From Fidelibacterota bacterium (GTDB taxonomy: Bacteria; Marinisomatota; Marinisomatia; Marinisomatales; UBA1611): DNA of 64,000 nt. The stretch is from NCBI GenBank assembly GCA_002718285.1, contig PBAR01000038.1, positions 8,651-72,650 of the forward strand, read 5' to 3'. Below the pieces are notes generated by a model. That model worked only from the letters and a program-made list of their open reading frames with translations. It was not told where the DNA came from and did not search any database. Each line of letters starts with the position of its first letter. The first letter of the stretch is position 1. Below are positions 53,437 to 63,177 of this stretch, piece after piece. The translations under genes were made by a program, and so were the position numbers.

Positions 53437-54669
53437 TTAATTGGAATCAAGATTAAGTCTGGTTAAATCAGGTTTAATATTTTTAGTTCGGTTTAATTCA
53501 TAAGTATATATCACTCGCCCAAGATCAGATAAAAAAGGAATAGATATTTCATCATATTCATATATATTGTCATTTAAGGTATCATTCTGATTAACATATA
53601 TCACAGCACTAAGAAAAAACTCTAACCCATTATTGACATCTATGATATATGCATTATCTAACATGAAACCATAAGCAAAGCCAACTTTGTTAAATATCTG
53701 AATATGATCGGGAATACGATTTCTTGTATCACCAAACAAGAAAAATTTACCATAACTATCATAATATTGATCATCGCTGTAAACAGGATATTTGCTTTCC
53801 CTGGGCAACAAAGACATTTTTTGGTAAAGAAAATTATAATCATCATAAGTTAGATTTAATCTTTTGTCATCAGATACTAATTCTGGAAACATGATTTGGA
53901 TTAAAAAATTATGCTGTTCCATTAAATTCATAAAATTTTTTCTTGAAAAATCAAACGGTTGTTCTATGCGGTTACCATTCTCCAGGTAAGACTTTCCTAC
54001 TAAGTGATTATCATAATTAATATCTAAATCAATGGATGTATTTTTGCTTGGTTGTTTATAAATGAGGTCTGTACCATCAAAGAATCGAAAAGCACTGCTA
54101 TAATGATTCTGTTTTCCATTTAATGAATTATCGTAACGATGTCGTATTCTTGCTCCAGTATATCCCAAATCCCAGAGCCTTTGATTAAGATATTCCAATC
54201 CTAAAAAATCAAAAAGTCGATTGCTGGCATCATTATCGGAAACAACAAACAATTTATGAACATAATGTGCTATAGTCGGAATACCGGTTTTTGACGTTTT
54301 ATCCACTAATACACTTTCTATGCCAGGCATATCAGATAATATATTAAGATGTGAATGCATATCTACATTTTCTATACTATTGAGTTTTTCAAGTGCAATC
54401 GCTGCAATAGGCAGCTTCACCGTACTGGCAGGATAAAAATATTCTCCAGGCCTATACATGTAAGAATGAGTTTTTAGTTCTGGAATATTTTGAGTGTTTC
54501 TGTTCACCTGGGTGTAAATAATCTGCAGTTTATAACGCTTCGGTGCTGAGATTATTTCATGGAACTCAGGGTTTAAATTTTGAAGGATTTCCTTAAACAG
54601 GAACGAGTCTGAATGTTGTGCCATGGTTGTTGATAAAGTAATTATAAAAATTATAGAATGATATAGCAT
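53437..54669 (-). CDS. Class A beta-lactamase-like serine hydrolase, exported
   Basis: 410 aa from ATG 54669, which starts a proper signal peptide (MLYHSIIFIITLSTTMAQ); ATG 54708 would add 13 residues in front. Active-site motifs are S-x-x-K in YPASTVKLPIAAIALEKL, S-D-N in FVVSDNDASNRLFDFLG, and KVG in FNKVGFAYGF where K-T-G is usual. It belongs to the beta-lactamase2 group, many of which are not antibiotic-hydrolysing. It is probably periplasmic, perhaps a peptidase or esterase acting on cell-wall material. It is convergent with the amino-acid permease (9 bp between stops). Confidence 0.78.
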   Translation of the reverse strand: MLYHSIIFIITLSTTMAQHSDSFLFKEILQNLNPEFHEIISAPKRYKLQIIYTQVNRNTQNIPELKTHSYMYRPGEYFYPASTVKLPIAAIALEKLNSIENVDMHSHLNILSDMPGIESVLVDKTSKTGIPTIAHYVHKLFVVSDNDASNRLFDFLGLEYLNQRLWDLGYTGARIRHRYDNSLNGKQNHYSSAFRFFDGTDLIYKQPSKNTSIDLDINYDNHLVGKSYLENGNRIEQPFDFSRKNFMNLMEQHNFLIQIMFPELVSDDKRLNLTYDDYNFLYQKMSLLPRESKYPVYSDDQYYDSYGKFFLFGDTRNRIPDHIQIFNKVGFAYGFMLDNAYIIDVNNGLEFFLSAVIYVNQNDTLNDNIYEYDEISIPFLSDLGRVIYTYELNRTKNIKPDLTRLNLDSN

Positions 54670-54867
54670 TGAATTACAATCAAAATTAATAATACATTTT
54701 GCTATCATCTATTTTTTTTGAGAATTTATTCTAATTGGGAAATAGATGAATGCGCAATAAGATAAGAATCCATTATAATTATTTTTGTAGAAAAAATAAT
54801 TTGAATCTGATCCGAAAAAGATAGAAAGCATTTAATATCATATTAAAATCATAAATTTCCAGAAATA

Positions 54868-56712
54868 ATGCGACATAATTATTTTCAATTATTAATTTTT
54901 TTTATCATATTTATTCAGGCACTTACTGGTGCTGGAAATATGGAATTTCGAAGTACATGGGTCATCACATGGAACCATATTGACCGCTATAAGAATCCTG
55001 GACAAAATATGAATACGGTTCGAACTATTATGGATAATCATGTTGCCGCAAATATGAACGCTGTCATATTTCAGGTACGTCAAAGCGGGACAGCATATTA
55101 TGAATCATCATTTGAGCCATGGGGATATTACTCTGGTTACCAGTACCCAGGATATGACCCTCTTAAGTTCGCGATAGAAGAAGCACACAAAAGGGGTCTG
55201 GAGCTTCATGCATGGTTCAATGTATTTCAAACGTCGAGTACGACAGCCGGAACGCCTGCAGCATTACACCCAGAATGGATCTGCCGGGATCAAAGTGGAA
55301 ACACAATGACATCTTACCGGTCGGTCTCACCAGGACTTAAAGATGTACGGGACTATACCTTAGATGTTGCCATGGAAATAGTCAACAATTACGATATTGA
55401 CGGGCTACACCTAGACTATATCCGATGGAATGAACATACCAATGCCAATCGAAGACTTGTCACCCGTGAAGCAGAGCTAAAACGCCAGGATGGCTTTATA
55501 ACAACCGAAGAACTGGAAAATCTCAATACTAATTTATCAGGACGATACCTATACGATTATCTTCATCCATATTCTTCCGGAATCCCGGAGGGGTTTAACT
55601 CCTGGGAAGAATGGTGGCGCTGGAGTGTAACCGAATTTGTAAGTACTCTACATGACTCTATTCAATTTGTAAAACCTCATGTTAAGCTGAGTGCAGCTGT
55701 ACTTGGTAAGTATAATTGGTCAGGATGGCAGGGCTATGGTACTGTATATCAGGATGCAGCACTATGGTACAACGAAGGATATTTAGATCATATCATGCCT
55801 ATGCACTACCACTGGATATCTGCCAGCGGTTTTTTAGATATGCTGGAACAGAATTGTCCAGAGTGTTGGAAAATATTTATTCAACCTGGAATTGCCTCCG
55901 GAAGACCGTTCACAGTTGGACCCGGTTCTTATGTATTGGAAAATAACAATGTATGGAATAATCATGGAAGTATAGTGAATGCCTGCAGAGGATTGGAATG
56001 GGTAGATGGTTTTCAATTTTTTAGCTATGGGACCTGGAATGATAAATCTTATTTTAATGCTGCAGGACAAACAATTTTTAATGATAAAATGAAAATAAGT
56101 CAAAATCCGCTCGCAGGATCAAAAGTACCAGGAGCACCAATATTAACTATAAATCCAATTGATGAATTTCATAATGAATTAGTTATTTATCCGCTTGAAA
56201 CAGATAAACAAAATTGGCTCATTACATACCGGTCCACAAATCCAACAGCAACTACGGAAACAGCAGATATAATTAATATAAATTTTTCTTCTGATCCTGT
56301 AACAGTTATAGATGAATTATCTGTGTTGGATACTTCAAATATTTTCCTTTATTTTGCAACAATGGCAGATCGATTCTGGACAGAATCACCCCCATCCAAC
56401 CTGGTCTTTTCCACGAATGATCCACTACCAGAAAAGGCAGTATTGTTTCAGAATTATCCAAACCCCTTCAATAAGTTTACAAAAATAAAATTTTCAATCT
56501 CAAAATTACAAGACATCAAATTGGTTATCTTATCTATAGATGGGAAACTGATAAATACTCTGGTAAATGATAAATTATTCCCTGGTGATTATTCAACAAT
56601 TTGGCACGGAAACAACCGTATGGATAAAGAACAATCTTCCGGTATCTATTTCTACTCTTTAAAATCAAATAATCAAATCATTGAAACAAGAAAACTGTTA
56701 TATGTCAAATAG
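54868..56712 (+). CDS. DigH-like (GHL10) peptidoglycan glycan hydrolase with T9SS sorting domain
   Basis: 614 aa. Signal peptide (about 1-22), then a TIM-barrel GHL10 domain (about 25-400): FRSTWVITWNHID, NAVIFQVRQSGTAYYES, GLELHAWFNVFQT, YDIDGLHLDYIRWNEH, LSAAVLGKYNWSGWQGYGTV and DHIMPMHYHW. A beta linker follows, then a sorting tail starting NYPNPFNKFTKIKFSI and ending SGIYFYSLKS plus Lys. E. coli DigH (YddW) of this family cuts glycan strands lacking stem peptides. The sorting tail implies surface display or release. It is a close paralogue of the 58346-61765 protein, which follows beyond a symporter on the opposite strand. Confidence 0.87.
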   Translation: MRHNYFQLLIFFIIFIQALTGAGNMEFRSTWVITWNHIDRYKNPGQNMNTVRTIMDNHVAANMNAVIFQVRQSGTAYYESSFEPWGYYSGYQYPGYDPLKFAIEEAHKRGLELHAWFNVFQTSSTTAGTPAALHPEWICRDQSGNTMTSYRSVSPGLKDVRDYTLDVAMEIVNNYDIDGLHLDYIRWNEHTNANRRLVTREAELKRQDGFITTEELENLNTNLSGRYLYDYLHPYSSGIPEGFNSWEEWWRWSVTEFVSTLHDSIQFVKPHVKLSAAVLGKYNWSGWQGYGTVYQDAALWYNEGYLDHIMPMHYHWISASGFLDMLEQNCPECWKIFIQPGIASGRPFTVGPGSYVLENNNVWNNHGSIVNACRGLEWVDGFQFFSYGTWNDKSYFNAAGQTIFNDKMKISQNPLAGSKVPGAPILTINPIDEFHNELVIYPLETDKQNWLITYRSTNPTATTETADIININFSSDPVTVIDELSVLDTSNIFLYFATMADRFWTESPPSNLVFSTNDPLPEKAVLFQNYPNPFNKFTKIKFSISKLQDIKLVILSIDGKLINTLVNDKLFPGDYSTIWHGNNRMDKEQSSGIYFYSLKSNNQIIETRKLLYVK

Positions 56713-56736
56713 CTTTAATCCCGCCCAGGTAAAGTT

Positions 56737-58131
56737 TTATGTGATTAATTCAAAAATCCTGTCTGAAACAATTGCAACTAAAATATTCACCGATACAGAG
56801 ATAAGGATAAACCATGTCCATGCCAAACCAATCTGTTTTAGATAAAAAACAATTAAAAAACTTAAAATAAGGCCTAAGATTAAACTTTCAGTTCGAAATG
56901 GTCTATCTAATTTGGACAAAAGAAAAAGACCCAAAAGGCCACCATAGGTAAAAGATGCAATCTGAAGACCCATAACAACAATAGCAGTATCACCTTCGTC
57001 AAACACTAATGCAATACCAATAAGAATTGCAGCCCAGATTAGACTGACGATCTGAGACTTCTGAACAGTTGCATCTCCCCCAAACCAATCATTAATGGTA
57101 GAGGAAGCCAATGAGTTTATAGAAGAACTGAGCGTTGACATAGCAGCTGACAGTATACCTGCTAAGAGTATCCCTCTTAGTCCAATAGGTAAATATTCTA
57201 CAATAAATGTCGAAAATTCCCTGTCCTTTTCAATCGAAATTCCACCCATAAAAGAATAGATTAATGAACCCGCAAGTAAAAATAAAGAAAACTGAAAAAA
57301 TACAAAAAACCCACTACCAATCATGGCTTTCCTGGCAGAAATTAAGTCACGGGTCGTTAAAACTCTTTGTACCATCATATAATCTGCACCATGAGATGAT
57401 AATGATAGAAATGCACCTCCAACCAAAGCAGAAATAAATAAATATGGATCAGTAATAAAATCTCCGGTAAAATTGAAAAAAGTAAATTTACCAGAATCGT
57501 AAAGGCGAGAAAATATTTCTCCCGCCCCGTTATCCATATTCCCGAGGATAAAAAAAATGGTAATCAAACCGCCAAATAAATATAATAAAAATTGAAAACT
57601 GTCGATCCAGACGATAGTTCTAATTCCTCCTAATAGCGAATAAATAATTGTTACAATACCAATAATAAATACAGCCGCTGTCAGCGACCATCCAGTGATA
57701 ACTTGAACAATGACGGCAGTTGCCAGAAAACGTATTCCATCAGCTAGAATCCGAGTAAATAAAAAAACGCCTGATGCTACTTTTTGGATGCCTGTACCAA
57801 ATTTTTTTCCAAGAACTTCATAAATGGATGTCACACCTAAATTAAAATATTGAGGCAGTAAAAATATACTTACCATTATCCTCCCGATAATGTATCCTAA
57901 TGCAAGTTGGAGAAACATCCAATTTCCTCTATAGGCAATACCAGGAATACTTATAAATGTTAGAACGGATGTTTCTGTGGCAACAATTGAAAACATTGCC
58001 ACAACCCAAGGGAGATTTTTCCCACCTAGAAAAAAATCTTTTGAAGATTTATTGGATTTACTTTGGTAAGCACCCATAAAAATTAATGCCGCGATAAATC
58101 CAATAATTATTGTGATATCAATCCAATGAAT
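56737..58131 (-). CDS. Sodium:solute symporter (SSS family), second copy
   Basis: About 464 aa if it starts at ATT 58131. FLGGKNLPWVVAMFSIVATETSVLTF after helix 1, GGIRTIVWIDSFQ in the middle and AGILSAAMSTLSSSINSLASS are SSS hallmarks. The start is odd: the frame opens after TAG 58146-58144, and no ATG, GTG or TTG occurs before ATG 58077, which lies after helix 1. AGGAG at 58145-58141 is followed by CTG (3-nt spacing) and ATT (9-nt spacing), so ATT 58131 is the best guess. It lies between the two DigH-like genes on the other strand and is likely to import a sugar released by them, for example a MurNAc- or GlcNAc-containing product (inference). Confidence 0.86.
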   Translation of the reverse strand: MHWIDITIIIGFIAALIFMGAYQSKSNKSSKDFFLGGKNLPWVVAMFSIVATETSVLTFISIPGIAYRGNWMFLQLALGYIIGRIMVSIFLLPQYFNLGVTSIYEVLGKKFGTGIQKVASGVFLFTRILADGIRFLATAVIVQVITGWSLTAAVFIIGIVTIIYSLLGGIRTIVWIDSFQFLLYLFGGLITIFFILGNMDNGAGEIFSRLYDSGKFTFFNFTGDFITDPYLFISALVGGAFLSLSSHGADYMMVQRVLTTRDLISARKAMIGSGFFVFFQFSLFLLAGSLIYSFMGGISIEKDREFSTFIVEYLPIGLRGILLAGILSAAMSTLSSSINSLASSTINDWFGGDATVQKSQIVSLIWAAILIGIALVFDEGDTAIVVMGLQIASFTYGGLLGLFLLSKLDRPFRTESLILGLILSFLIVFYLKQIGLAWTWFILISVSVNILVAIVSDRIFELIT

Positions 58132-58145
58132 ATCCAGAGTCTCCT
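58129..58145 (-). promoter_or_regulatory. Shine-Dalgarno AGGAG with probable non-AUG start (ATT 58131 or CTG 58137)
   Basis: AGGAG overlaps the in-frame stop TAG at 58146-58144, so no start can lie further upstream. The only near-cognate codons before the first membrane helix are CTG at 58137 and ATT at 58131. The spacing of 9 nt favours ATT. Confidence 0.5.
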
Positions 58146-58345
58146 AAATTAATTTACTAAACTATTTTTTCACTTAGTCTATTAAAGCTACTTGGGACCA
58201 ACATATAAATTGTTAATCCTATAAGCATTTACAAAAATATGTGATTTCTATATTACTTCAATATTTTTATACCTGATATTTTTTATTTCTAGCTATCTTA
58301 AAGGTATACATTTTTTCCTGTTGACATAATTTATCATAAAGAATA

Positions 58346-61300
58346 ATGATCAATATAAACAAAAGTATTATAATCCTTGTAACTATTTTGGTAGTTGTCA
58401 ATGCAATGCCTGTTAACCGTGAATTCCGAGCAACCTGGGTAATTACCTGGGAATATATTAGTGCATCTCAAAGTGCAGTTGAGACAAGGAACCGGATCGA
58501 TGAGATAATGGATAATCATCTCGAAGCTAACATGACTGCTGTATTTTTCCAGGTGAGACAAAGCGGTACCGCTTATTACGAATCATCCTATGAACCCTGG
58601 GGATACTATGCCGGATATCAAAATCCAGGGTTTGATCCACTTGATTATGCGGTAAATGCTGCGCATGAAAGGGGTCTTGAACTCCACGCATGGTTTAATG
58701 TTTTTCAAACATCGAGCATGCATGTAGGGTCACCCGCTGCAACACACCCAGAATGGATATGTCGAGATAGGGATGGCAATCCCATGACATCTCATCGTAG
58801 CCTTTCACCGGGCCTTGATGAAGTAAGACAGTATACTGTAAATGTTGCCATGGAAATAGTCAATCAATATGACATAGATGGACTTCATCTTGATTACGTC
58901 AGATGGAACGAATACTCTAGTAGTTCACAAAATCTTTTACCAGCGGGACAAGTTGAAGAAGTCAGGATGATAGATGGAGATATCTCTGAGCAAATGCTAA
59001 ACGATCTACATAATTCAAGGACTGGAAGATATTTATACGATATAAATCATCCCTATTCTGCCGGCATACCTGATGGTTACAACACCTGGGACAATTGGTG
59101 GAGAGATGGCGTCACTGCATTTGTCAGTACACTACATGATTCCATTGAAACAGTAAAACCATACGTAAGACTATCTGCTGCCGTTTTAGGGAAATACAAT
59201 TGGGGTGGATGGCAAGGATATGGTACTGTATATCAAGATGCCGCATTATGGTTTAATGAAGGGTATGTAGATCAGTTAACACCAATGCACTACCACTGGA
59301 CTTCACCTGGTAGTTTTGTACAAATGCTTACAGGATCCAGCCAAAGCTGGGCTCCTTATATACAGAATGGTATCCAGGATGGAAGATTGTTTTCTGTTGG
59401 ACCTGGATCATACATTCTTGCTGATCAAAATTTATGGAATAATCATCCAAATATTGTGAGCGCTGTACGAAATATTAATTTTGTTGATGGATTTCAATTT
59501 TTCAGTAACGGAACATGGGAAGACTATCAATACTGGGATGAAGCCAGTCACACCTTCTTTGAAGATAAGACTATTGTTAGAAATATTAATGCAAACGTAG
59601 AACCACCTCCCAATCCAAGCATGACTCTAAGTCAAATCAACAATATGGAATATGAGATCAATATTTTTGTAAATGGGCAGGGTTCAGGTATATGGACAGT
59701 TGTCAGTCTGCTACCTTTAGACAGCTCAAACTCCCTGGGGTTAATCCATTCCACTCACTTTGGATCAGATAACATATCGATTCCTTTAATATTTGACGGT
59801 CTTCAGCCTTACGAAGGTATCTATCAAATCAAAGCAGAAAATTATAATCGGTTCTGGATGAAATCTGACTCGAGTGCCCAACAACAAACAGGAGAAATTC
59901 CATCCTACCCGGCAACAATAACAGAGATTAATATAAATGAAGGCGATACAATAGCAGTAAACACAGTTATTAGAATTTCCTTTTCCAAGCAAATTAGTTT
60001 TTCATCATTCGAATCAGCTTTATCAATAATTCCAAATACGAATCCGTTGGATATTCAATTATCGGATCATTGGGAAGATGAAATGAAAGTGGTTTTAATA
60101 TCATTTCCTGATCTGCTGGAATTTGATATGGATTATGTACTGGAGATATCAGACGAACTTGTTGATATTATTGGTATTCAATTTGACGGTAATATGGATG
60201 GAATTTCCGGAGATAATTTTTACTTAGAATTTCATACAGAATCAACTGACCTGACCGGTCCACAGGTAACCGGGTTTTATCCACCTACTGAATTTATCAT
60301 TGATACTGAAGATGTATTTAATATTACTTGGGATGAAACAGTAAATCCCGCGTCCATAAACGAAATCTCAGTGAAATTAATCTCCGATGAGCAGTATTTA
60401 ACGGTAGACTACATTGAAAATACAGTTAATGAAATCACTACAATTTCTTTAAAACCATTTGCACCTTTGATGAATAATGCAAACAGTACAGTGATACTTA
60501 ATAGTATTACAGACACATTAGGAAATCCTATACCAAATCCTATTGATTTTACTTATACCACTACGCCTTATTATTATTCTAGCAAAACTTATATTGATCG
60601 ATTTAACTCAGGTGCAGGATGGTGGCAGCCTGATGGTAGTGGCTCTACTGGCGGAATTATTGGGAGTGAAACACAGTTTGGATATACCAGTGCTGTATTC
60701 GTACCAGGATTAAGCATGAATATTAATGAAAGAAAATCAGGATACCTTCGGTATAGTTGGGACGCAGATGCTTCAAGTTCATTATTAAGGCTTCATAATG
60801 CAGGTAGTCCATCTGATATTGCCTTGGACACATCAGATGTGGTCCAGGTTTATCTTTATGGTGACGGAAGCGGAAATCAGTTTAGCATCTCACTCTATGA
60901 ATATTTGAATGGATCTCTTACAGGAGATATCATAGAAGTAATGTCCTGGCAGAAAATAGACTGGACAGGATGGAAGTTGATCGAATGGAAGCTTTCAGAT
61001 CCGGAACAAATCGGTACCTGGCTAAGCAATAATAAGACTATGGATGGAAATCAATATTTCCTGGATGGGTTTTTATTAAAACCGGCTGAGAATAGTGGAA
61101 TGAGTGGGAAGATATATATTGATGACCTAAGAATTATCGATAAATCGATAGGAACAGCTCCCCTGAACTCAGCTCCAATAATTACCGCATTACCCGATAC
61201 CAGTATTGAATATGGCGATAATTACTATTTTTTTGTAGAATTCTCTGATGATAATGAAAGCGACATACATCGGGTTATAGTGAACGCTGATACATCAGCC

Positions 61301-61765
61301 ATCACATCTACAATTTATGGACACACATCTGAATCTGTTGTTAACATCGAGTATGAACCGTTTTTCGGGCAAACAAATATTAGTGTTATTGTCAATGATT
61401 TTGGTCTTGGAGAGCTTTCAGATACTGTTCAATTCCTGTTAACTATTCAGGAAGCTTTAGCTCTTGATGATGAAAATATACCTTATAAATTTTCTCTCGG
61501 AGCACCCTATCCAAACCCATTTAATCCAATCGTAATTATTCCATTTACTTTAGAAAAACAAAGGAATATTTCAATCCATATTTTTGATATTTCAGGGAGA
61601 ATAATTAATACAATTGTTCAGGATCAAATATTTAATTCTGGCAACTATCAAAAAAAATGGGACGGATCCAATTACAAAGGTAAACCTGTATCAACAGGTA
61701 CATATATCATTCAAATCATTTCGGAGTCTGAGTTCCAGAACCAAAAAATAACATACATAAAATAA
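58346..61765 (+). CDS. Large DigH-like (GHL10) hydrolase with Ig-like and binding modules and T9SS sorting domain
   Basis: 1139 aa. Signal peptide, then a GHL10 barrel (about 25-410) nearly parallel to the 54868-56712 protein: FRATWVITWEYIS, AVFFQVRQSGTAYYES, GLELHAWFNVFQTSS, YDIDGLHLDYVRWNEY, LSAAVLGKYNWGGWQGYGTV. From about 520 there is a Big_5/SbsA-type Ig-like domain (ITEININEGDTIAVNTVIRI, LTGPQVTGFYPPTEF), from about 750 a jelly-roll-like module (FNSGAGWWQPDGSG to GKIYIDDLRII) that looks like a carbohydrate-binding domain, then a cadherin-like segment (APIITALPDTSIEYGDNYYF), and the sorting tail starting PYPNPFNPIVIIPFTL. It is exported and probably degrades peptidoglycan-type glycans at or outside the cell surface. 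Confidence 0.86.
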   Translation: MININKSIIILVTILVVVNAMPVNREFRATWVITWEYISASQSAVETRNRIDEIMDNHLEANMTAVFFQVRQSGTAYYESSYEPWGYYAGYQNPGFDPLDYAVNAAHERGLELHAWFNVFQTSSMHVGSPAATHPEWICRDRDGNPMTSHRSLSPGLDEVRQYTVNVAMEIVNQYDIDGLHLDYVRWNEYSSSSQNLLPAGQVEEVRMIDGDISEQMLNDLHNSRTGRYLYDINHPYSAGIPDGYNTWDNWWRDGVTAFVSTLHDSIETVKPYVRLSAAVLGKYNWGGWQGYGTVYQDAALWFNEGYVDQLTPMHYHWTSPGSFVQMLTGSSQSWAPYIQNGIQDGRLFSVGPGSYILADQNLWNNHPNIVSAVRNINFVDGFQFFSNGTWEDYQYWDEASHTFFEDKTIVRNINANVEPPPNPSMTLSQINNMEYEINIFVNGQGSGIWTVVSLLPLDSSNSLGLIHSTHFGSDNISIPLIFDGLQPYEGIYQIKAENYNRFWMKSDSSAQQQTGEIPSYPATITEININEGDTIAVNTVIRISFSKQISFSSFESALSIIPNTNPLDIQLSDHWEDEMKVVLISFPDLLEFDMDYVLEISDELVDIIGIQFDGNMDGISGDNFYLEFHTESTDLTGPQVTGFYPPTEFIIDTEDVFNITWDETVNPASINEISVKLISDEQYLTVDYIENTVNEITTISLKPFAPLMNNANSTVILNSITDTLGNPIPNPIDFTYTTTPYYYSSKTYIDRFNSGAGWWQPDGSGSTGGIIGSETQFGYTSAVFVPGLSMNINERKSGYLRYSWDADASSSLLRLHNAGSPSDIALDTSDVVQVYLYGDGSGNQFSISLYEYLNGSLTGDIIEVMSWQKIDWTGWKLIEWKLSDPEQIGTWLSNNKTMDGNQYFLDGFLLKPAENSGMSGKIYIDDLRIIDKSIGTAPLNSAPIITALPDTSIEYGDNYYFFVEFSDDNESDIHRVIVNADTSAITSTIYGHTSESVVNIEYEPFFGQTNISVIVNDFGLGELSDTVQFLLTIQEALALDDENIPYKFSLGAPYPNPFNPIVIIPFTLEKQRNISIHIFDISGRIINTIVQDQIFNSGNYQKKWDGSNYKGKPVSTGTYIIQIISESEFQNQKITYIK

Positions 61766-61769
61766 ACAT

Positions 61770-63065
61770 ATGAAAAAATACAGTATTATTTTTTTAGTGG
61801 TTTTTCTAATCAAATGCACGACCCCTAAAGAACGAATCACCATTCTTAACCCTATTAAAGAAAGCCATGAAAATGGTGTCCGGACAGGCCTGGATGTTTT
61901 ATTAGAAGATTATTCTGATTACCTGAAGGGTAAAACAATTGGTCTTGTTACGAACCATACCGGAATATCGAGGAATGGGGATAAAAACTATGACCTATTT
62001 CAAAACAATCCAGACATAACTCTGAAAAGAATATTTGCTCCTGAGCATGGGTTTTACGGTGAAGCAAGTGCGGGGGCTAAAGTAGACTATCAGAATCAAA
62101 AAAGTTCTGGATTCGAAATCGTTTCGCTCTATGGGAAAACCAGAAAACCTACGGCAGAAATGCTTGAAGAATTGGATCTTATTATCTATGACATACAAGA
62201 TGTGGGTGCCCGTTTTTATACATACATTTCTACTCTGGGAATTGTTATGGAGGCAGCGGGTGAGAATGGTATTGATGTAATGGTTCTAGACAGACCTAAT
62301 CCCTTGGGAGGAGAAATTATTGAAGGTGCGATACTGGATACTGCTTTTAAAAGCTTTGTGGGTTATTATCCGATTCCGACACGCTATGCACTTACCGTTG
62401 GTGAGCTAAGTCAGATGGCTGTAAAGGAAGGTTGGTTATCTTCCACACCCCCGGAACTTATCGTAGTAAGAATGGATGGCTGGAAACGTTCTATGTATTT
62501 TGATGATACAGGTCTTCCTTGGATACCTCCTTCACCAAATATACCTGATCTGGAGACTGCAATCATTTACCCTGGTATGTGTTTCTATGAAGCGACCAAC
62601 GTTAGTGAAGGACGTGGCACAAATAAACCATTTAAGCAGATAGGTGCACCATGGATGACTTATGAAATTGCAAAAGAAATGAAAAATTATAAACTGGATG
62701 GTGCTGATTTTCGATACGCAAGTTTTAAGCCAAAGAACCTACCGGGCCGCGCTGAAAACCCTAAGTTTGAAAAATATGAATGCCTGGGTCAAAAAATTGT
62801 TGTTACTGATAAGTATAAGTATAGAGCCATAGAAACAGCTGTTCACAGTCTCTATATCACTTTTGCATTTTACGCAGAAAATTTCAGAGTGAAACAAAAG
62901 AGGATGGCACAACTATGGGGTAACAACCAGTTATTTCAATTATTAAATGGTAAGCTTAGATCAGCAAACGGTAAAATTATAAAAGTCCCATCCGGCCTGT
63001 TTAAATTATTAAAAAGAGACTGGGAATATTTTGTGATACAATCCGGTCCTTATTATTTATACTAA
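61770..63065 (+). CDS. namZ: NamZ-type exo-beta-N-acetylmuramidase (DUF1343), lipoprotein
   Basis: 431 aa with a short signal peptide and a Cys (LIKC) that may be lipidated. DUF1343 signatures are in order: GKTIGLVTNHTGIS, RIFAPEHGFYGEAS, YDIQDVGARFYTYISTLG, VLDRPNPLGGEIIEG, SPNIPDLETAIIYPGMCFYE and NVSEGRGTNKPFKQIGAPWM. B. subtilis NamZ, of this family (GH171), releases terminal MurNAc from peptidoglycan fragments. It starts 4 nt after the large DigH-like gene, so both are one transcript: the endo-acting enzyme makes chain ends, NamZ trims them. Confidence 0.92.
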   Translation: MKKYSIIFLVVFLIKCTTPKERITILNPIKESHENGVRTGLDVLLEDYSDYLKGKTIGLVTNHTGISRNGDKNYDLFQNNPDITLKRIFAPEHGFYGEASAGAKVDYQNQKSSGFEIVSLYGKTRKPTAEMLEELDLIIYDIQDVGARFYTYISTLGIVMEAAGENGIDVMVLDRPNPLGGEIIEGAILDTAFKSFVGYYPIPTRYALTVGELSQMAVKEGWLSSTPPELIVVRMDGWKRSMYFDDTGLPWIPPSPNIPDLETAIIYPGMCFYEATNVSEGRGTNKPFKQIGAPWMTYEIAKEMKNYKLDGADFRYASFKPKNLPGRAENPKFEKYECLGQKIVVTDKYKYRAIETAVHSLYITFAFYAENFRVKQKRMAQLWGNNQLFQLLNGKLRSANGKIIKVPSGLFKLLKRDWEYFVIQSGPYYLY

Positions 63066-63142
63066 TTGGAATTCTCTCTCTAAATAGCAATTACCGAAAA
63101 ACCAATAATATAACTTTTTTTTTAAATATAAAATTAGTAAAC

Positions 63143-63168
63143 AAAAAGGGGCCAAAAGGCCCCTTTTT
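63143..63168. terminator. Strong bidirectional terminator (GGGGCC-AAAA-GGCCCC)
   Basis: A perfect stem AAAAAGGGGCC / GGCCCCTTTTT with an AAAA loop, between the convergent namZ gene and the minus-strand sorting-domain gene. A- and T-runs on both sides let it act in both directions. Confidence 0.93.
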
Positions 63169-63177
63169 GTTTATACA

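Noticed and set aside
54709..54867. Possible small RNA or gene in the intergenic gap before the first DigH-like gene
   Set aside because: AT-rich with no hairpin, terminator or open frame that stands out; most likely only divergent promoters.
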